From Mycobacterium sp. E2733 (GTDB lineage Bacteria; Actinomycetota; Actinomycetes; Mycobacteriales; Mycobacteriaceae), in NCBI RefSeq assembly GCF_001667585.1, contig NZ_LZJZ01000024.1, positions 20,286-84,285 on the forward strand: a stretch of 64,000 bases of DNA. The letters are read 5' to 3'. Positions within the stretch are counted from its first letter, which is position 1; each line of letters begins with the position of its first letter. Below, one piece after another: positions 22,854 to 31,208 of the stretch. The position numbers and the translations under genes were made by a program. The notes below the pieces were generated by a model. That model did not search any database. It was not told the DNA's origin and was given only the letters and a program-made list of their open reading frames with translations.

Positions 22854-24959
22854 ATGGTCGGGAAAGCGCGATCCGCGCGGTGGCCGTCGAGCATCAGGCG
22901 CCGGGACGGACGCCTGGTGCCTTTCGATGTGGGCCGCATCGAGACGGCGATCGCTCGGGCCGCCCGTGAGGTCGGACACTGCGAGCCGGAGTTACCCGGC
23001 CGGCTGGCCAAGTCCGTGGCCGATGCGCTGGCGAGTCAGGCCCGGCGGGGAATTCCGGGGGTCGAGGAGATCCAAGATGTGGTCGAGGCGCAGCTGGCGG
23101 CGGCCGGCCTGGACGGCGTTGCCCGCGCTTACGCCGTCTACCGCGGGCACCATGCCGAATTGCGTGCGACCAAAGAGCTGATCGGTGTGCGCGACGAACT
23201 CAAATTGAGCGTGGCCGCCGTAACGGTGCTCGGCGAGCGCTATCTGCTGCGGGACGAGCGCGGCAGGCCCATTGAATCGACCGGCGAAATGATGGACCGC
23301 GTCGCGAACCATGTCGCGGGGGCCGAAGAGCAATTCCGGCCCGGGTCCTCGGCGGTGTGGGCTCAACGGTTTTCGGCGCTGCTGCGTGGCCTCGAGTTTC
23401 TCCCCAACTCGCCGACGCTGATGAACGCCGGCACCGAACTGGGGCTGCTTTCCGCGTGTTTCGTTCTGCCAGTTGCTGATTCGTTGCACTCAATCTTCAC
23501 CGCGCTCGCGCAGAGCGCGGACATACACCAGGCCGGCGGGGGAACCGGCTACGCGTTCACCCACCTACGACCCGCCGGCGATTCGGTGGCCCGCACCGGC
23601 GGGACGGCCAGCGGGCCCCTGTCGTTCCTTCGGCTGTTCGATCACGCCGCCGCGGTGATCTCGATGGGTGGTCGCAGGCGCGGCGCGTCGATGGCGGTGC
23701 TCGACGTATCGCACCCCGACATCTACGACTTCGTCACCGCCAAGTCCGGCGCGCCGAGCGAGCTCAACCAGTTCAATCTGTCGGTGGGCGTAACGGATCG
23801 GTTCCTGCGCGCCGTCGGGCGCGGCGGCAGCCATCGGCTGGTCAACCCGAGGACGGGCACGACGGTCGCGACCGTGCCCGCGGCCGATCTGTTCACCGCG
23901 ATCTGCGAGGCCGCACACCAATGCGGCGACCCCGGACTGGTGTTCCTCGACACGATCAACCGCGCCAATCCGACGCCGGCGCTCGGCCGGATCGAGGCCA
24001 CCAATCCGTGTGGGGAAGTCCCTTTGCTGCCTTACGAATCGTGCAACCTGGGTTCGATCAACCTTGCCCGGATGGTCACTGGCGGCGGCGTCGATTGGGA
24101 TCGGCTCACAGCGGTGACGGAACTGGCCGTGCGCTTCCTGGACGACGTCATCGACGTCACGCGCTTTCCCTTCCCCGAAGTCGAAGCAGCCACCAAAGCC
24201 ACCCGCAAGATCGGGCTGGGCGTCATGGGCCTGGCGGAGATGCTGGCGGGCCTGGGCATTCCGTATGACAGCGAGCGCGGGGTTCGCCTGGCCGGCCGGA
24301 TCGCCCGGACCGTCAACCGGGCTGCACACGCCGCCTCGGAGCGACTGGCGGAAGAGCGCGGACCGTTTCCGGCCTTCCCGGACAGCCGGTTTACGGGATC
24401 GGTGCCACGGCGCAACGCCCAGCTCACTTCGATCGCGCCGACCGGCACCATCTCGTTGATCGCCGGGACCAGCGCGGGGATCGAGCCGATGTTCGCGATC
24501 GCCTACGTGCGTGCCGTTATCGGGCGACGCCTGCTCGAAGTCAACTCGTGTTTCGACCGGCTCGCCCGCGACCGGGGTTTCTACCATCCCGACCTGATCG
24601 CCGAGATCGCCCGGCGCGGCGGCGTGCGCGAGGCTCGACACGTACCGGCGGAGGTTCGCGCGGCGTTCCCCACCGCAGCGGAGATCACCCCGGATTGGCA
24701 CCTGCGGATGCAGGCCGCGGTGCAGCGGCATGTTGACGCCGCGGTGTCCAAGACCGTCAATCTGCCGGCGGAATCGACGGTCGACGATGTCCGCGCGATC
24801 TATCTGGCCGCGTGGAAGGCGAGGGTGAAAGGCATCACCGTCTACCGCTACGGCACCCGGGCCGGCCAGGTGCTCACATACGTCGGCTCCAACCAGGCCC
24901 TGCTTGCCGCCGATGCCACGTTCAGCGGCGGTTGCCTGGGACGCCGGTGCGAATTCTGA
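22854..24959 (+). CDS. nrdZ: Class II (B12-type) ribonucleotide reductase NrdZ
   Basis: 701 residues from ATG 22854; the open frame continues upstream through the hspX promoter but that part is not coding. An N-terminal ATP-cone (SSIRRRDGRLVPFDVGRIETAI) is followed by the catalytic barrel: SACFVLPV with the active-site Cys, GGGTGYAFTHLRP, NPCGEVPL with the thiyl-radical Cys, YESCNLGSINL, and PTGTISLIAGTSAGIEP. The C-terminus carries the redox pair CLGRRC. It makes dNTPs without oxygen. In M. tuberculosis Rv0570 (692 aa) is DosR-regulated. Confidence 0.93.
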   Translation: MVGKARSARWPSSIRRRDGRLVPFDVGRIETAIARAAREVGHCEPELPGRLAKSVADALASQARRGIPGVEEIQDVVEAQLAAAGLDGVARAYAVYRGHHAELRATKELIGVRDELKLSVAAVTVLGERYLLRDERGRPIESTGEMMDRVANHVAGAEEQFRPGSSAVWAQRFSALLRGLEFLPNSPTLMNAGTELGLLSACFVLPVADSLHSIFTALAQSADIHQAGGGTGYAFTHLRPAGDSVARTGGTASGPLSFLRLFDHAAAVISMGGRRRGASMAVLDVSHPDIYDFVTAKSGAPSELNQFNLSVGVTDRFLRAVGRGGSHRLVNPRTGTTVATVPAADLFTAICEAAHQCGDPGLVFLDTINRANPTPALGRIEATNPCGEVPLLPYESCNLGSINLARMVTGGGVDWDRLTAVTELAVRFLDDVIDVTRFPFPEVEAATKATRKIGLGVMGLAEMLAGLGIPYDSERGVRLAGRIARTVNRAAHAASERLAEERGPFPAFPDSRFTGSVPRRNAQLTSIAPTGTISLIAGTSAGIEPMFAIAYVRAVIGRRLLEVNSCFDRLARDRGFYHPDLIAEIARRGGVREARHVPAEVRAAFPTAAEITPDWHLRMQAAVQRHVDAAVSKTVNLPAESTVDDVRAIYLAAWKARVKGITVYRYGTRAGQVLTYVGSNQALLAADATFSGGCLGRRCEF

Positions 24960-24991
24960 CCGTGCCCCAAGCGGGTCGATTGGCCGCCCGC

Positions 24992-25011
24992 GCGGGGTCC
25001 TACGGCCCTAG
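24992..25011. promoter_or_regulatory. DosR box before the site-2 protease gene
   Basis: GCGGGGTCCTACGGCCCTAG matches the DosR consensus at 12 of 20 positions, 80 bases before GTG 25092. Confidence 0.6.
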
Positions 25012-25091
25012 CGACGGCCACGGCGGCGCCCTACTTTCGAGCAAGAGGCGGCAGCCGTACCGTCTCGCCTCAACGGTTCTGGAGGTTTGCG

Positions 25092-26252
25092 GTGCGCGAT
25101 GCGATCCCAATCGGGCGGATCGCCGGATTTCCGGTGAAGGTCCACTGGAGCGTGCTGGTCATCCTGTGGTTGTTCACCTGGAGCCTGGCAAGCACCCTGC
25201 CGGGAACCGCCAAGGGATATTCGCACGGCGCCTACTGGTTGGCCGGAGCGTGCGGCGCGCTGGTGCTGTTGGCCTCGCTGGTGGCGCACGAGCTCGCACA
25301 TGCCGTCGTCGCCCGCCGCGCCGGGGTGTCGGTGGGGAGCGTGACGCTCTGGCTGTTCGGCGGCGTGACCACCCTTGGCGGCGAGGCGAAGACACCCAAG
25401 GCGGCATTCCGGATCGCCATTGCCGGCCCCGCAACCAGCCTCGCGCTGGCGGCCGCGTTCGGCGGGCTGGTCGCGGCCCTGCAGACTGTGCGCGCCGCTC
25501 CCATCGCGGTCGGCGTCGCTTCCTGGTTGGCCGTCATCAACCTGCTGCTGGGGTTGTTCAACCTGTTGCCGGGCGCACCCTTGGACGGTGGTCGGGTGCT
25601 GCGGGCCATCCTGTGGCGCCGCCACGGGGACAGCGTGCGGGCCAGCATCGGCGCGGCTCACGCCGGACGGGTGGTCGCATTCATCCTGATTGCATTGGGC
25701 TTGGCCGAATTCTTGTTGGGCGGCTTGGTCGGCGGTGTCTGGCTGGCGTTCATCGGTTGGTTCATCTTCGCCGCCAGTCGCGAAGAGGAGACCCGGATAT
25801 CGACCCAGCAGATGTTTTCCGGCGTACGCGTCGCCGACGCGATGACCGCCCGGCCGCATACCGCTCCCGGTTGGATCACCGTCGACGATTTCGTCCAGCG
25901 CTATGTGCTCGGTGACCGGCACTCGGCGTATCCGGTCGTCGACCGGAGCGGGTCGATCACCGGTCTGATCACGTTGCGGCGGTTACGTGAGGTCGCGCCC
26001 GCCCAGCGGGCCACCAGCACCGTGGCGGAGGTCGCCCAACCGCTGCACGAGGTGCCGTCCGGCGCGCCGCAGGAGCCGCTGACCGCCCTGCTGGAGCGGA
26101 TGGCACCGGCCGGTCCCCGCAGCCGTGCCCTGGTGTTCGACGGCGGTGAGGTGGTCGGCATCGTGACGCCCACCGACGTGGCGCGGCTCATCGAGGTTTA
26201 TCGGCTCGCCCACCCGGAAGACGCGAAACCGACTTCGGCGCAGAGCATTTAG
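25092..26252 (+). CDS. Site-2 protease family membrane metalloprotease with CBS domains (Rv2625c-like)
   Basis: 386 residues from GTG 25092 with GGAGG seven bases upstream. Membrane segments surround the zinc motif HELAH (H66, E67, H70) and [12 protein letters not shown] supplies the third ligand. The C-terminal part (from about residue 240) has two CBS modules ([15 protein letters not shown]..., [28 protein letters not shown]). It closely follows DosR-regulated Rv2625c from memory. Intramembrane proteases of this kind cut transmembrane signalling proteins; CBS modules may sense adenine nucleotides. Substrate unknown. Confidence 0.92.
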   Translation: MRDAIPIGRIAGFPVKVHWSVLVILWLFTWSLASTLPGTAKGYSHGAYWLAGACGALVLLASLVAHELAHAVVARRAGVSVGSVTLWLFGGVTTLGGEAKTPKAAFRIAIAGPATSLALAAAFGGLVAALQTVRAAPIAVGVASWLAVINLLLGLFNLLPGAPLDGGRVLRAILWRRHGDSVRASIGAAHAGRVVAFILIALGLAEFLLGGLVGGVWLAFIGWFIFAASREEETRISTQQMFSGVRVADAMTARPHTAPGWITVDDFVQRYVLGDRHSAYPVVDRSGSITGLITLRRLREVAPAQRATSTVAEVAQPLHEVPSGAPQEPLTALLERMAPAGPRSRALVFDGGEVVGIVTPTDVARLIEVYRLAHPEDAKPTSAQSI

Positions 26253-26262
26253 GCCATGTCAC

Positions 26263-27084
26263 TCAGGGTTTGTGGGCGACGATGGCGACCGCGGTCAGTT
26301 GCTTGCGGTGCCGGCGGAATGTGCGGCGCATCGTGAGGACCCGCTTGCGGGCGTCCCGATGGACCAGCACGTTGCGGGCGAACCGCAGCGCCCCCAGCAG
26401 CCCTTCGTCGGCGACCAGTCGGCGCGGCTGCAACAGCGCCATCGGCGCGGTCGCGACGTGGTCGACCACCAGCCCGTGGCCGGCGAGCAGCCGCGACCAT
26501 TCCGCGATCGTCAGCGGCCGCGCGTTCACCTTGATCGCACGGGCCAGCGATTGCCGGATGTCGGTGCTGACCTCCTCCGAGACCGTGTCCGGGGTCAGGG
26601 CCAATTCGTGGATCGCATACCGGCCCCCCGGCCGTAGCACGCGCGACGCCTCGGCGACGATGGCGTGCTTTGCCGCGTCGCCCTGCATGGTCAGCATCGC
26701 CTCCCCGATGACGACATCCGTACCTGCGTCCGGCAATCCGGTCGCCGCCGCATCGGTGACCCGGACCGCGCCATTCTCGACGCCGAGTTCGGTGAGCACG
26801 CCGCGAACCACCGTGGCCGCGTCGGGATCCCCCTCGGCACCGATGTACGACCGTGGGTGGCGGGCCAGGATCTCGGTGGCGGTGCGGCCGAGGCCCGGGG
26901 CCAGCTCGACCACGTCGGCGCCGGCCAGCTCGGCGCGGGCCAGCAGGGTGCGGGTGAGCTCGACGCCGCCGGGTCGCAGGACGCGTTTACCGAGCCGGGC
27001 CAGCAGCCAATGGCCCGCGACAGCGTCGTCGGCGCGGCCCGCCGCAGGCAGGGAAGGTCGCGAATCGGATCGTGACTTGATCAT
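26263..27084 (-). CDS. Class I SAM-dependent methyltransferase
   Basis: 273 residues. The SAM-binding motif is VVELAPGLGRTATEIL with acidic loop end GAEGDPDAA, then DVVIGEAML and VLRPGGRYAIHELAL. A basic C-terminus (RDARKRVLTMRRTFRRHRKQ) could contact membrane or nucleic acid. Substrate unknown; M. tuberculosis Rv2003c, a DosR-regulated methyltransferase-like protein near fdxA, is a possible relative. Divergent from fdxA with 94 bases between, and convergent with the protease gene. Confidence 0.85.
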   Translation of the reverse strand: MIKSRSDSRPSLPAAGRADDAVAGHWLLARLGKRVLRPGGVELTRTLLARAELAGADVVELAPGLGRTATEILARHPRSYIGAEGDPDAATVVRGVLTELGVENGAVRVTDAAATGLPDAGTDVVIGEAMLTMQGDAAKHAIVAEASRVLRPGGRYAIHELALTPDTVSEEVSTDIRQSLARAIKVNARPLTIAEWSRLLAGHGLVVDHVATAPMALLQPRRLVADEGLLGALRFARNVLVHRDARKRVLTMRRTFRRHRKQLTAVAIVAHKP

Positions 27085-27147
27085 CAGACCGCCTGCCGCG
27101 CAGGCGATTTCAGAAGGGCATTCACGGTTCTCCCAAACGCTCTCGTT

Positions 27148-27169
27148 TTTACAAGCAATGTTGTGTAAA
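27148..27169. promoter_or_regulatory. Palindromic operator over the fdxA -10 region
   Basis: TTTACA and TGTAAA arms, ten bases apart, overlap a TAAACT -10 box at 27166-27171 which ends 7 bases before the fdxA ATG. No Shine-Dalgarno is seen, so fdxA is probably leaderless. The regulator encoded directly downstream of fdxA is the obvious candidate to bind here. Confidence 0.6.
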
Positions 27170-27178
27170 CTCTAGCCC

Positions 27179-27535
27179 ATGACGTACGTAATCGGGAAGC
27201 CGTGCATCGATGTGATGGACCGCGCCTGCGTGGAGGAGTGTCCCGTCGACTGTATCTACGAGGGCGGCCGCGCGCTCTACATACATCCGGACGAATGCGT
27301 GGACTGCGGCGCGTGCGAGCCGGTGTGTCCGGTCGAGGCCATCTACTACGAAGACGACCTGCCTGAGGAACTCAGACCGTACCTGGCCGACAATGAGGCG
27401 TTCTTCGCCGAAACGCTGCCGGGTCGCGACGCGCCCTTGGGATCCCCGGGTGGGGCGGCCAAGATCGGTCCGCTCGGTGTAGACACGCCTTTGGTGGCCG
27501 CTCAGCCGACGGCCGACCAAGCAGAGGGAGCGTGA
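27179..27535 (+). CDS. fdxA: Ferredoxin FdxA
   Basis: 118 residues. Eight cysteines in two clusters: C9, C17, C21, C25 and C40, C43, C46, C50, with CPVDCIYEG and CVDCGACEPVCPVEAIY, fit a 7Fe/8Fe bacterial ferredoxin. The tail PLGSPGGAAKIGPLGVDTPLVAA matches M. tuberculosis FdxA (Rv2007c), a DosR regulon member. It carries electrons at low potential. It is followed 7 bases later by an HTH regulator, so the two form an operon. Confidence 0.94.
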   Translation: MTYVIGKPCIDVMDRACVEECPVDCIYEGGRALYIHPDECVDCGACEPVCPVEAIYYEDDLPEELRPYLADNEAFFAETLPGRDAPLGSPGGAAKIGPLGVDTPLVAAQPTADQAEGA

Positions 27536-27542
27536 GGGTCGC

Positions 27543-28223
27543 GTGAAGTTGTCGCCGACGTCGACCGGGGAATCGGCCAGCCGCCGCCGCGAGGTCCTGC
27601 GGGTGTTGCGGGCGTCGCCCGAGCCCATGAGCATCGCCGCGATCGCCGACGTGCTGGGCGTACACCCCAATACCGTCCGCTTCCACCTCGACAGCCTGGT
27701 CGGTGACGGGCAGGTGGAGCACGTCGAGCTGGACCGCAAGGGGCCGGGTCGCCCGCCGCTGATGTTCCGTGCGGTCCGGCAGATGGATCGCGGCGGCACG
27801 CGGCACTATCGCCTGCTTGCCGAGATCTTGGCCGTGGCGTTCGCCGGAGAGCGTGATGCCGGCGCCAAGGCGTTGGCCGCGGGCCGGGCCTGGGGGCACA
27901 AACTGGATGGCAGCCTGGAAGCGGTACCCGCGAAACCCGCCAGCGCCGACGACGCCATCGACCACTTGGTCAACATGCTCGACGAGCTGGGCTTCGCGCC
28001 CGAGCGCCGGGCGGCCGACGGGGAGCAACAGGTGGGCCTGCGGCACTGCCCGTTCCTGGAATTGGCGGAGAACCGGACCGCCGTCGTGTGCCCGGTGCAC
28101 CTGGGCCTCATGCAAGGCGCCATGGAAGCCTGGGAAGCGCCGGTGTCGGTCGATCGGCTCGACGCCTTCGTGGAACCGGATCTGTGCGTGGCGCATCTGG
28201 CGCCGCAGCAGGCGGCCAAATGA
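27543..28223 (+). CDS. HTH regulator with C-terminal cysteine cluster, SufR-like
   Basis: 226 residues from GTG 27543. The N-terminal winged HTH is RREVLRVLRASPEPMSIAAIADVLGVHPNTVRFHLDSL (about 14-52). The C-terminal part has RHCPF, VVCPVHLGLMQG and DLCVAHL, the cysteine pattern of SufR-type iron-sulfur repressors. It probably senses cluster status, oxygen or NO and controls the fdxA operon through the palindrome at 27148. Its stop overlaps the next start (ATGA). A similar regulator is encoded at 29976-30683. Confidence 0.82.
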   Translation: MKLSPTSTGESASRRREVLRVLRASPEPMSIAAIADVLGVHPNTVRFHLDSLVGDGQVEHVELDRKGPGRPPLMFRAVRQMDRGGTRHYRLLAEILAVAFAGERDAGAKALAAGRAWGHKLDGSLEAVPAKPASADDAIDHLVNMLDELGFAPERRAADGEQQVGLRHCPFLELAENRTAVVCPVHLGLMQGAMEAWEAPVSVDRLDAFVEPDLCVAHLAPQQAAK

Positions 28224-28645
28224 GCACGGGACCGGCGATCGCCGTTGCGGTCACCTTCGTGTGGCTCGGCATGGTGCTGGCGATCTCGTTCCTGGAAGCC
28301 CCGCTGAAATTTCACGCGCCCAACGTGACCTTGCAGATCGGGCTCGGCATCGGTCGGCTGGTGTTTCGGGCCCTCAACACCGTCGAGGTCTGCTTCGCCC
28401 TGGTCCTCGTGGCGATCGTGGCCGGGGGCCTGACGACCACGGGCATCGCCGCCGCGGTTTTCGTCGCTGCCGGCGCGCTGGCCGTGCAGCTGATCGCGGT
28501 ACGCCCCCGATTGACCCGCCGATCGGACAGCGTGCTCGCCGGGTCGGCCGGACCGCGCTCCCGAGCCCACTACGTGTACGTCGGCTTCGAGGTGGTCAAG
28601 GTAATCGCGTTAGTCGTTGCGGGGATACTGCTATTGACGGCCTGA
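28220..28645 (+). CDS. Small four-helix membrane protein
   Basis: 141 residues from ATG 28220. Hydrophobic segments are at about 5-25, 55-75, 78-95 and 118-138; between them lie FLEAPLKFHAP and a polar loop RPRLTRRSDSVLAGSAGPRSRAHY. Translation is coupled to the regulator. The EAPLKF/HYVYVGFE pattern looks like a conserved actinobacterial membrane family, but I cannot name its function. Co-expression with ferredoxin and a cupin suggests a redox-stress role. Confidence 0.8.
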   Translation: MSTGPAIAVAVTFVWLGMVLAISFLEAPLKFHAPNVTLQIGLGIGRLVFRALNTVEVCFALVLVAIVAGGLTTTGIAAAVFVAAGALAVQLIAVRPRLTRRSDSVLAGSAGPRSRAHYVYVGFEVVKVIALVVAGILLLTA

Positions 28646-28677
28646 TCGCGTCCGCTCAACCGCAAAGGACTCAAGCT

Positions 28678-29022
28678 ATGGAATCGATCTCGTTGACCAG
28701 CCTCGCGTCCGAAAAGCTGGCCGAGGCCAAGGAATCGCACAGCGGCCGGGCCGCCCACACCATTCACGGTGGCCATACCCACGAACTTCGGCAGACTGTG
28801 CTGGCATTGCTTGGCGGCCATGAGCTTTCCGAACACGACAGCCCCGGTGAGTCAACGCTGCAGGTGCTGCAGGGCCACGTCCGCCTGACCGCCGACGGTG
28901 ACGCCTGGGAAGGCAAGACCGGCGACTATGTCGCGATTCCGGCGCAACGGCACGCCCTGCTTGCGGTCGAGGATTCGGTGGTCATGCTGACCGTGCTCAA
29001 GACCATTCCCTCGGTTCACTAG
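28678..29022 (+). CDS. Small cupin-domain protein
   Basis: 114 residues. Cupin motif 1 is degenerate (GGHELSEHDSPGESTLQVLQGHV) and motif 2 is GDYVAIPAQRHALLA. One-domain cupins of this sort bind metal or small ligands, but no enzymatic activity can be assigned. It lies 32 bases after the membrane protein gene and 4 bases before the nitronate monooxygenase gene, so it belongs to the fdxA operon. Confidence 0.85.
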   Translation: MESISLTSLASEKLAEAKESHSGRAAHTIHGGHTHELRQTVLALLGGHELSEHDSPGESTLQVLQGHVRLTADGDAWEGKTGDYVAIPAQRHALLAVEDSVVMLTVLKTIPSVH

Positions 29023-29026
29023 CCGG

Positions 29027-29968
29027 ATGCTTTCGACGCCCTGGTCAAGGGAATTCGGGCTGCGGGTACCGATCGTCAACGCGCCGATGGGGGGCGTCGC
29101 GGGGGGTCGGCTGGCCGCGGCACTCACGGCGGCCGGCGGCCTGGGCATGGTCGGCATGGGCAGCGTCGCCACGAGGGACCTGCTGCGAACCCAGCTGCAG
29201 CACGTGCGGGGAAGGTTCGGTATCGGCCTGGTCGATTGGGTGATGCGCACCGAGGCGGGGCTGCTCGAGGATTCCCTGGCCGCGCGGCCGGCCCTGCTGT
29301 CGGTCAGTTTCGGGACCGACTGGTCCTGGGTCGCGAAGGCGCACGACGCCGGGATCGCCACCGCCACACAGGTATACGACGCTGTCGGGGCGCGGCAGGC
29401 GGCCGATGCCGGCGTCGACATTCTGGTCGCCCGGGGTTCGGAGGGCGGCGGTCACGGCGAGACGAAGCTCGCGACGCTGCCCTTGCTCGACACCGTGCTG
29501 GACGCCGTCTCGCTGCCGGTGCTCGCGGGCGGCGGTGTCGCTTCGGCGCGCAGCCTGGCCGCCGTGCTGGCCGCCGGTGCGAGCGGGGCCTGGGTGGGTA
29601 CCCGCCTGGCCGCGTGTCCGGAGTCGCTCTCCGGCGACGGCAGCCGCCGCGCGCTGATCGCGGCCCGGGCCACCGACACCGCGGTCACCCGGGCCTTCGA
29701 CGTCGCCCAGGCCCGGCCGTGGCCCGCGCGATTCCCGTCCCGGGTGCTGACCAACGACTTCGTCGAGCGATGGTCGGGCAAAGAGGACACGATCAACCGG
29801 CAGGCCTGCGACGACCTCGCCGCATCCATCGCCGCCGACGACCGCCGCGTGGCCCCCGTGGACGCCGGTCAGGGCGTCGGGATGATTGCCGACGCTGCGT
29901 CGGTGGCCGAGGTGATTGACGAAATGTGTTCGGGCGCAGAGCGTTTGCTGAGCACCTGGGGCTCCTAG
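29027..29968 (+). CDS. Nitronate monooxygenase (2-nitropropane dioxygenase family)
   Basis: 313 residues. FMN-binding TIM-barrel signs: VPIVNAPMGGVAGGRLAAAL at the start, ARGSEGGGHGE in the centre with the conserved catalytic His, VLAGGGVASARSLAAVLAAGASGAWVGTRL for phosphate binding. It oxidises alkyl nitronates such as propionate-3-nitronate, or acts as a related FMN reductase. Last gene of the fdxA-regulator-membrane-cupin series; the next gene converges. Confidence 0.9.
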   Translation: MLSTPWSREFGLRVPIVNAPMGGVAGGRLAAALTAAGGLGMVGMGSVATRDLLRTQLQHVRGRFGIGLVDWVMRTEAGLLEDSLAARPALLSVSFGTDWSWVAKAHDAGIATATQVYDAVGARQAADAGVDILVARGSEGGGHGETKLATLPLLDTVLDAVSLPVLAGGGVASARSLAAVLAAGASGAWVGTRLAACPESLSGDGSRRALIAARATDTAVTRAFDVAQARPWPARFPSRVLTNDFVERWSGKEDTINRQACDDLAASIAADDRRVAPVDAGQGVGMIADAASVAEVIDEMCSGAERLLSTWGS

Positions 29969-29975
29969 CGTCGGC

Positions 29976-30683
29976 CTAGCCGTCGCCGGGGGTGAGCACG
30001 ACGCAACAGCGGTCCGGCCCGGGGCACAGTTGGGCGTCGGGTCCGTGCGGCGCCAGGGCATCGGCGAGGCCGGTGATGAGCGCGTGGTTCATGTTGCAGG
30101 CCAGCTCGGTCTGCTCCTGCGCGAGCGCGTGGAATGGGCAGTTGGCGAGTTCGATCCTGCGACCGACGGCGCGGGGCTCATAGCCGTACCTGCTCAATAC
30201 CTTGACGGCGAGCTTGAGTCCCGCGGCCGCGCTGGCGGGCCGGCGCGGCGTGGCGCCGATGGTCCGCCCGTATTCGTGCGCGACCCCGTTGAGGACCTCG
30301 ACAACGGGCTGACCGGTTGAGGACGACTCGGCGATCGCCGTCGCCATCAACCGTCCCGCCAGTTCGTACTCGCGCTGGGGAAGGGTGACCGCGATGTCGC
30401 GGCCCGCCCGGCGATACAGCTTGGACGTCCGTCCGGCGCCCGGCCCGGATCGGCCGGTCACGCGCGCGTAGTCGCTCTCCAGCAGGCCCTCGGCGGTCAA
30501 CCGATCCAAGTGAAACTTGGCCTGGTGGTGGGCAATGCCGACCGCGTCGGCCGCCTGGTCGCGGCTCACCGGTGCCGGCTGGGCGCACACGAACCGGTAG
30601 AGCTCGCGGCGCACCGGATCGGCGAGCGCCCCGATGCCGGCGGCGTCGCGCTCCAGGGAGTCGTCGTCCACGTCAACAGCCAT
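29976..30683 (-). CDS. HTH regulator with C-terminal cysteine cluster, second SufR-like copy
   Basis: 235 residues. N-terminal winged HTH (LADPVRRELYRFVCAQPAPVSRDQAADAVGIAHHQAKFHLDRL) and a C-terminal part with NCPFHAL, ACNMNHALITGL and a final CPGPDRCC, paralogous to the regulator at 27543. The start at 30683 lies directly beside one arm of a long inverted repeat shared with the divergent DoxX gene, so autorepression plus control of doxX is likely. The extra C-terminal cysteines distinguish it from its paralogue. Confidence 0.85.
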   Translation of the reverse strand: MAVDVDDDSLERDAAGIGALADPVRRELYRFVCAQPAPVSRDQAADAVGIAHHQAKFHLDRLTAEGLLESDYARVTGRSGPGAGRTSKLYRRAGRDIAVTLPQREYELAGRLMATAIAESSSTGQPVVEVLNGVAHEYGRTIGATPRRPASAAAGLKLAVKVLSRYGYEPRAVGRRIELANCPFHALAQEQTELACNMNHALITGLADALAPHGPDAQLCPGPDRCCVVLTPGDG

Positions 30684-30751
30684 TTCTAACAGATAAAACT
30701 CTTGACGCTACAGTCTACAGGTTCTAACGTTCAGATTATTATCTGTTAGAA
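30684..30751. promoter_or_regulatory. Divergent operator with 13-base inverted repeat
   Basis: TTCTAACAGATAA (30684-30696) and TTATCTGTTAGAA (30739-30751) are exact inverted copies 42 bases apart, one beside each divergent gene start. A third half-site TTCTAAC is at 30722-30728; together with the right arm it forms a compact palindrome. Confidence 0.75.
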
Positions 30752-30761
30752 GGAGGAATCC

Positions 30762-31199
30762 ATGACCACTACCCGCGCGAATCCCGCACTCGCTGCCCAG
30801 CTGAAGGACCCGGCACTGTCGGCGTACTACGCCCTTCGCATCGTGTTCACCGTCGCGCCTATCGTCTTCGGGCTGGACAAGTTCTTCAACGTCCTGACCC
30901 ACCCGCATCACTGGAGCATGTACCTGGCCGGCTGGATCAACGACCTGGTGCCCGGGACCGCCGATCAATGCATGTATCTGGTGGGCGTCATCGAGATCGT
31001 GGCCGGCGTGCTGGTCGCCGTCGTACCGCGGTTCGGCGCATGGGTGGTCGCGGCGTGGCTGGCGGGAATCATCCTCGACCTCGTCACCGGTCCGGGCTTC
31101 TACGACGTCGCACTGCGCGACTTCGGTTTGCTGGTCGGCGCCATCGCGCTCGCCCGGCTGGCGCAGGGCGTGCACGCCGGCAGCATCGGGCGCCGATAG
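30762..31199 (+). CDS. DoxX-like membrane protein
   Basis: 145 residues, preceded by AGAAGGAGG. Four hydrophobic segments (ALRIVFTVAPIVFGLDKFFNVL, CMYLVGVIEIVAGVLVAVVP, GAWVVAAWLAGIILDLV, LRDFGLLVGAIALARLA) fit the DoxX/DoxD family. In mycobacteria DoxX can associate with thiol and superoxide detoxification at the membrane. Control by the divergent Fe-S-type regulator would suit a redox role. Converges with the DUF1990 gene. Confidence 0.85.
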   Translation: MTTTRANPALAAQLKDPALSAYYALRIVFTVAPIVFGLDKFFNVLTHPHHWSMYLAGWINDLVPGTADQCMYLVGVIEIVAGVLVAVVPRFGAWVVAAWLAGIILDLVTGPGFYDVALRDFGLLVGAIALARLAQGVHAGSIGRR

Positions 31200-31208
31200 C
31201 CGGCCGGC

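Noticed and set aside
30684..30751. Possible attachment site or insertion-sequence ends from the 13-base inverted repeat
   Set aside because: The repeat lies exactly between two divergent genes, abutting both starts, with no transposase or integrase; an operator explains it better.
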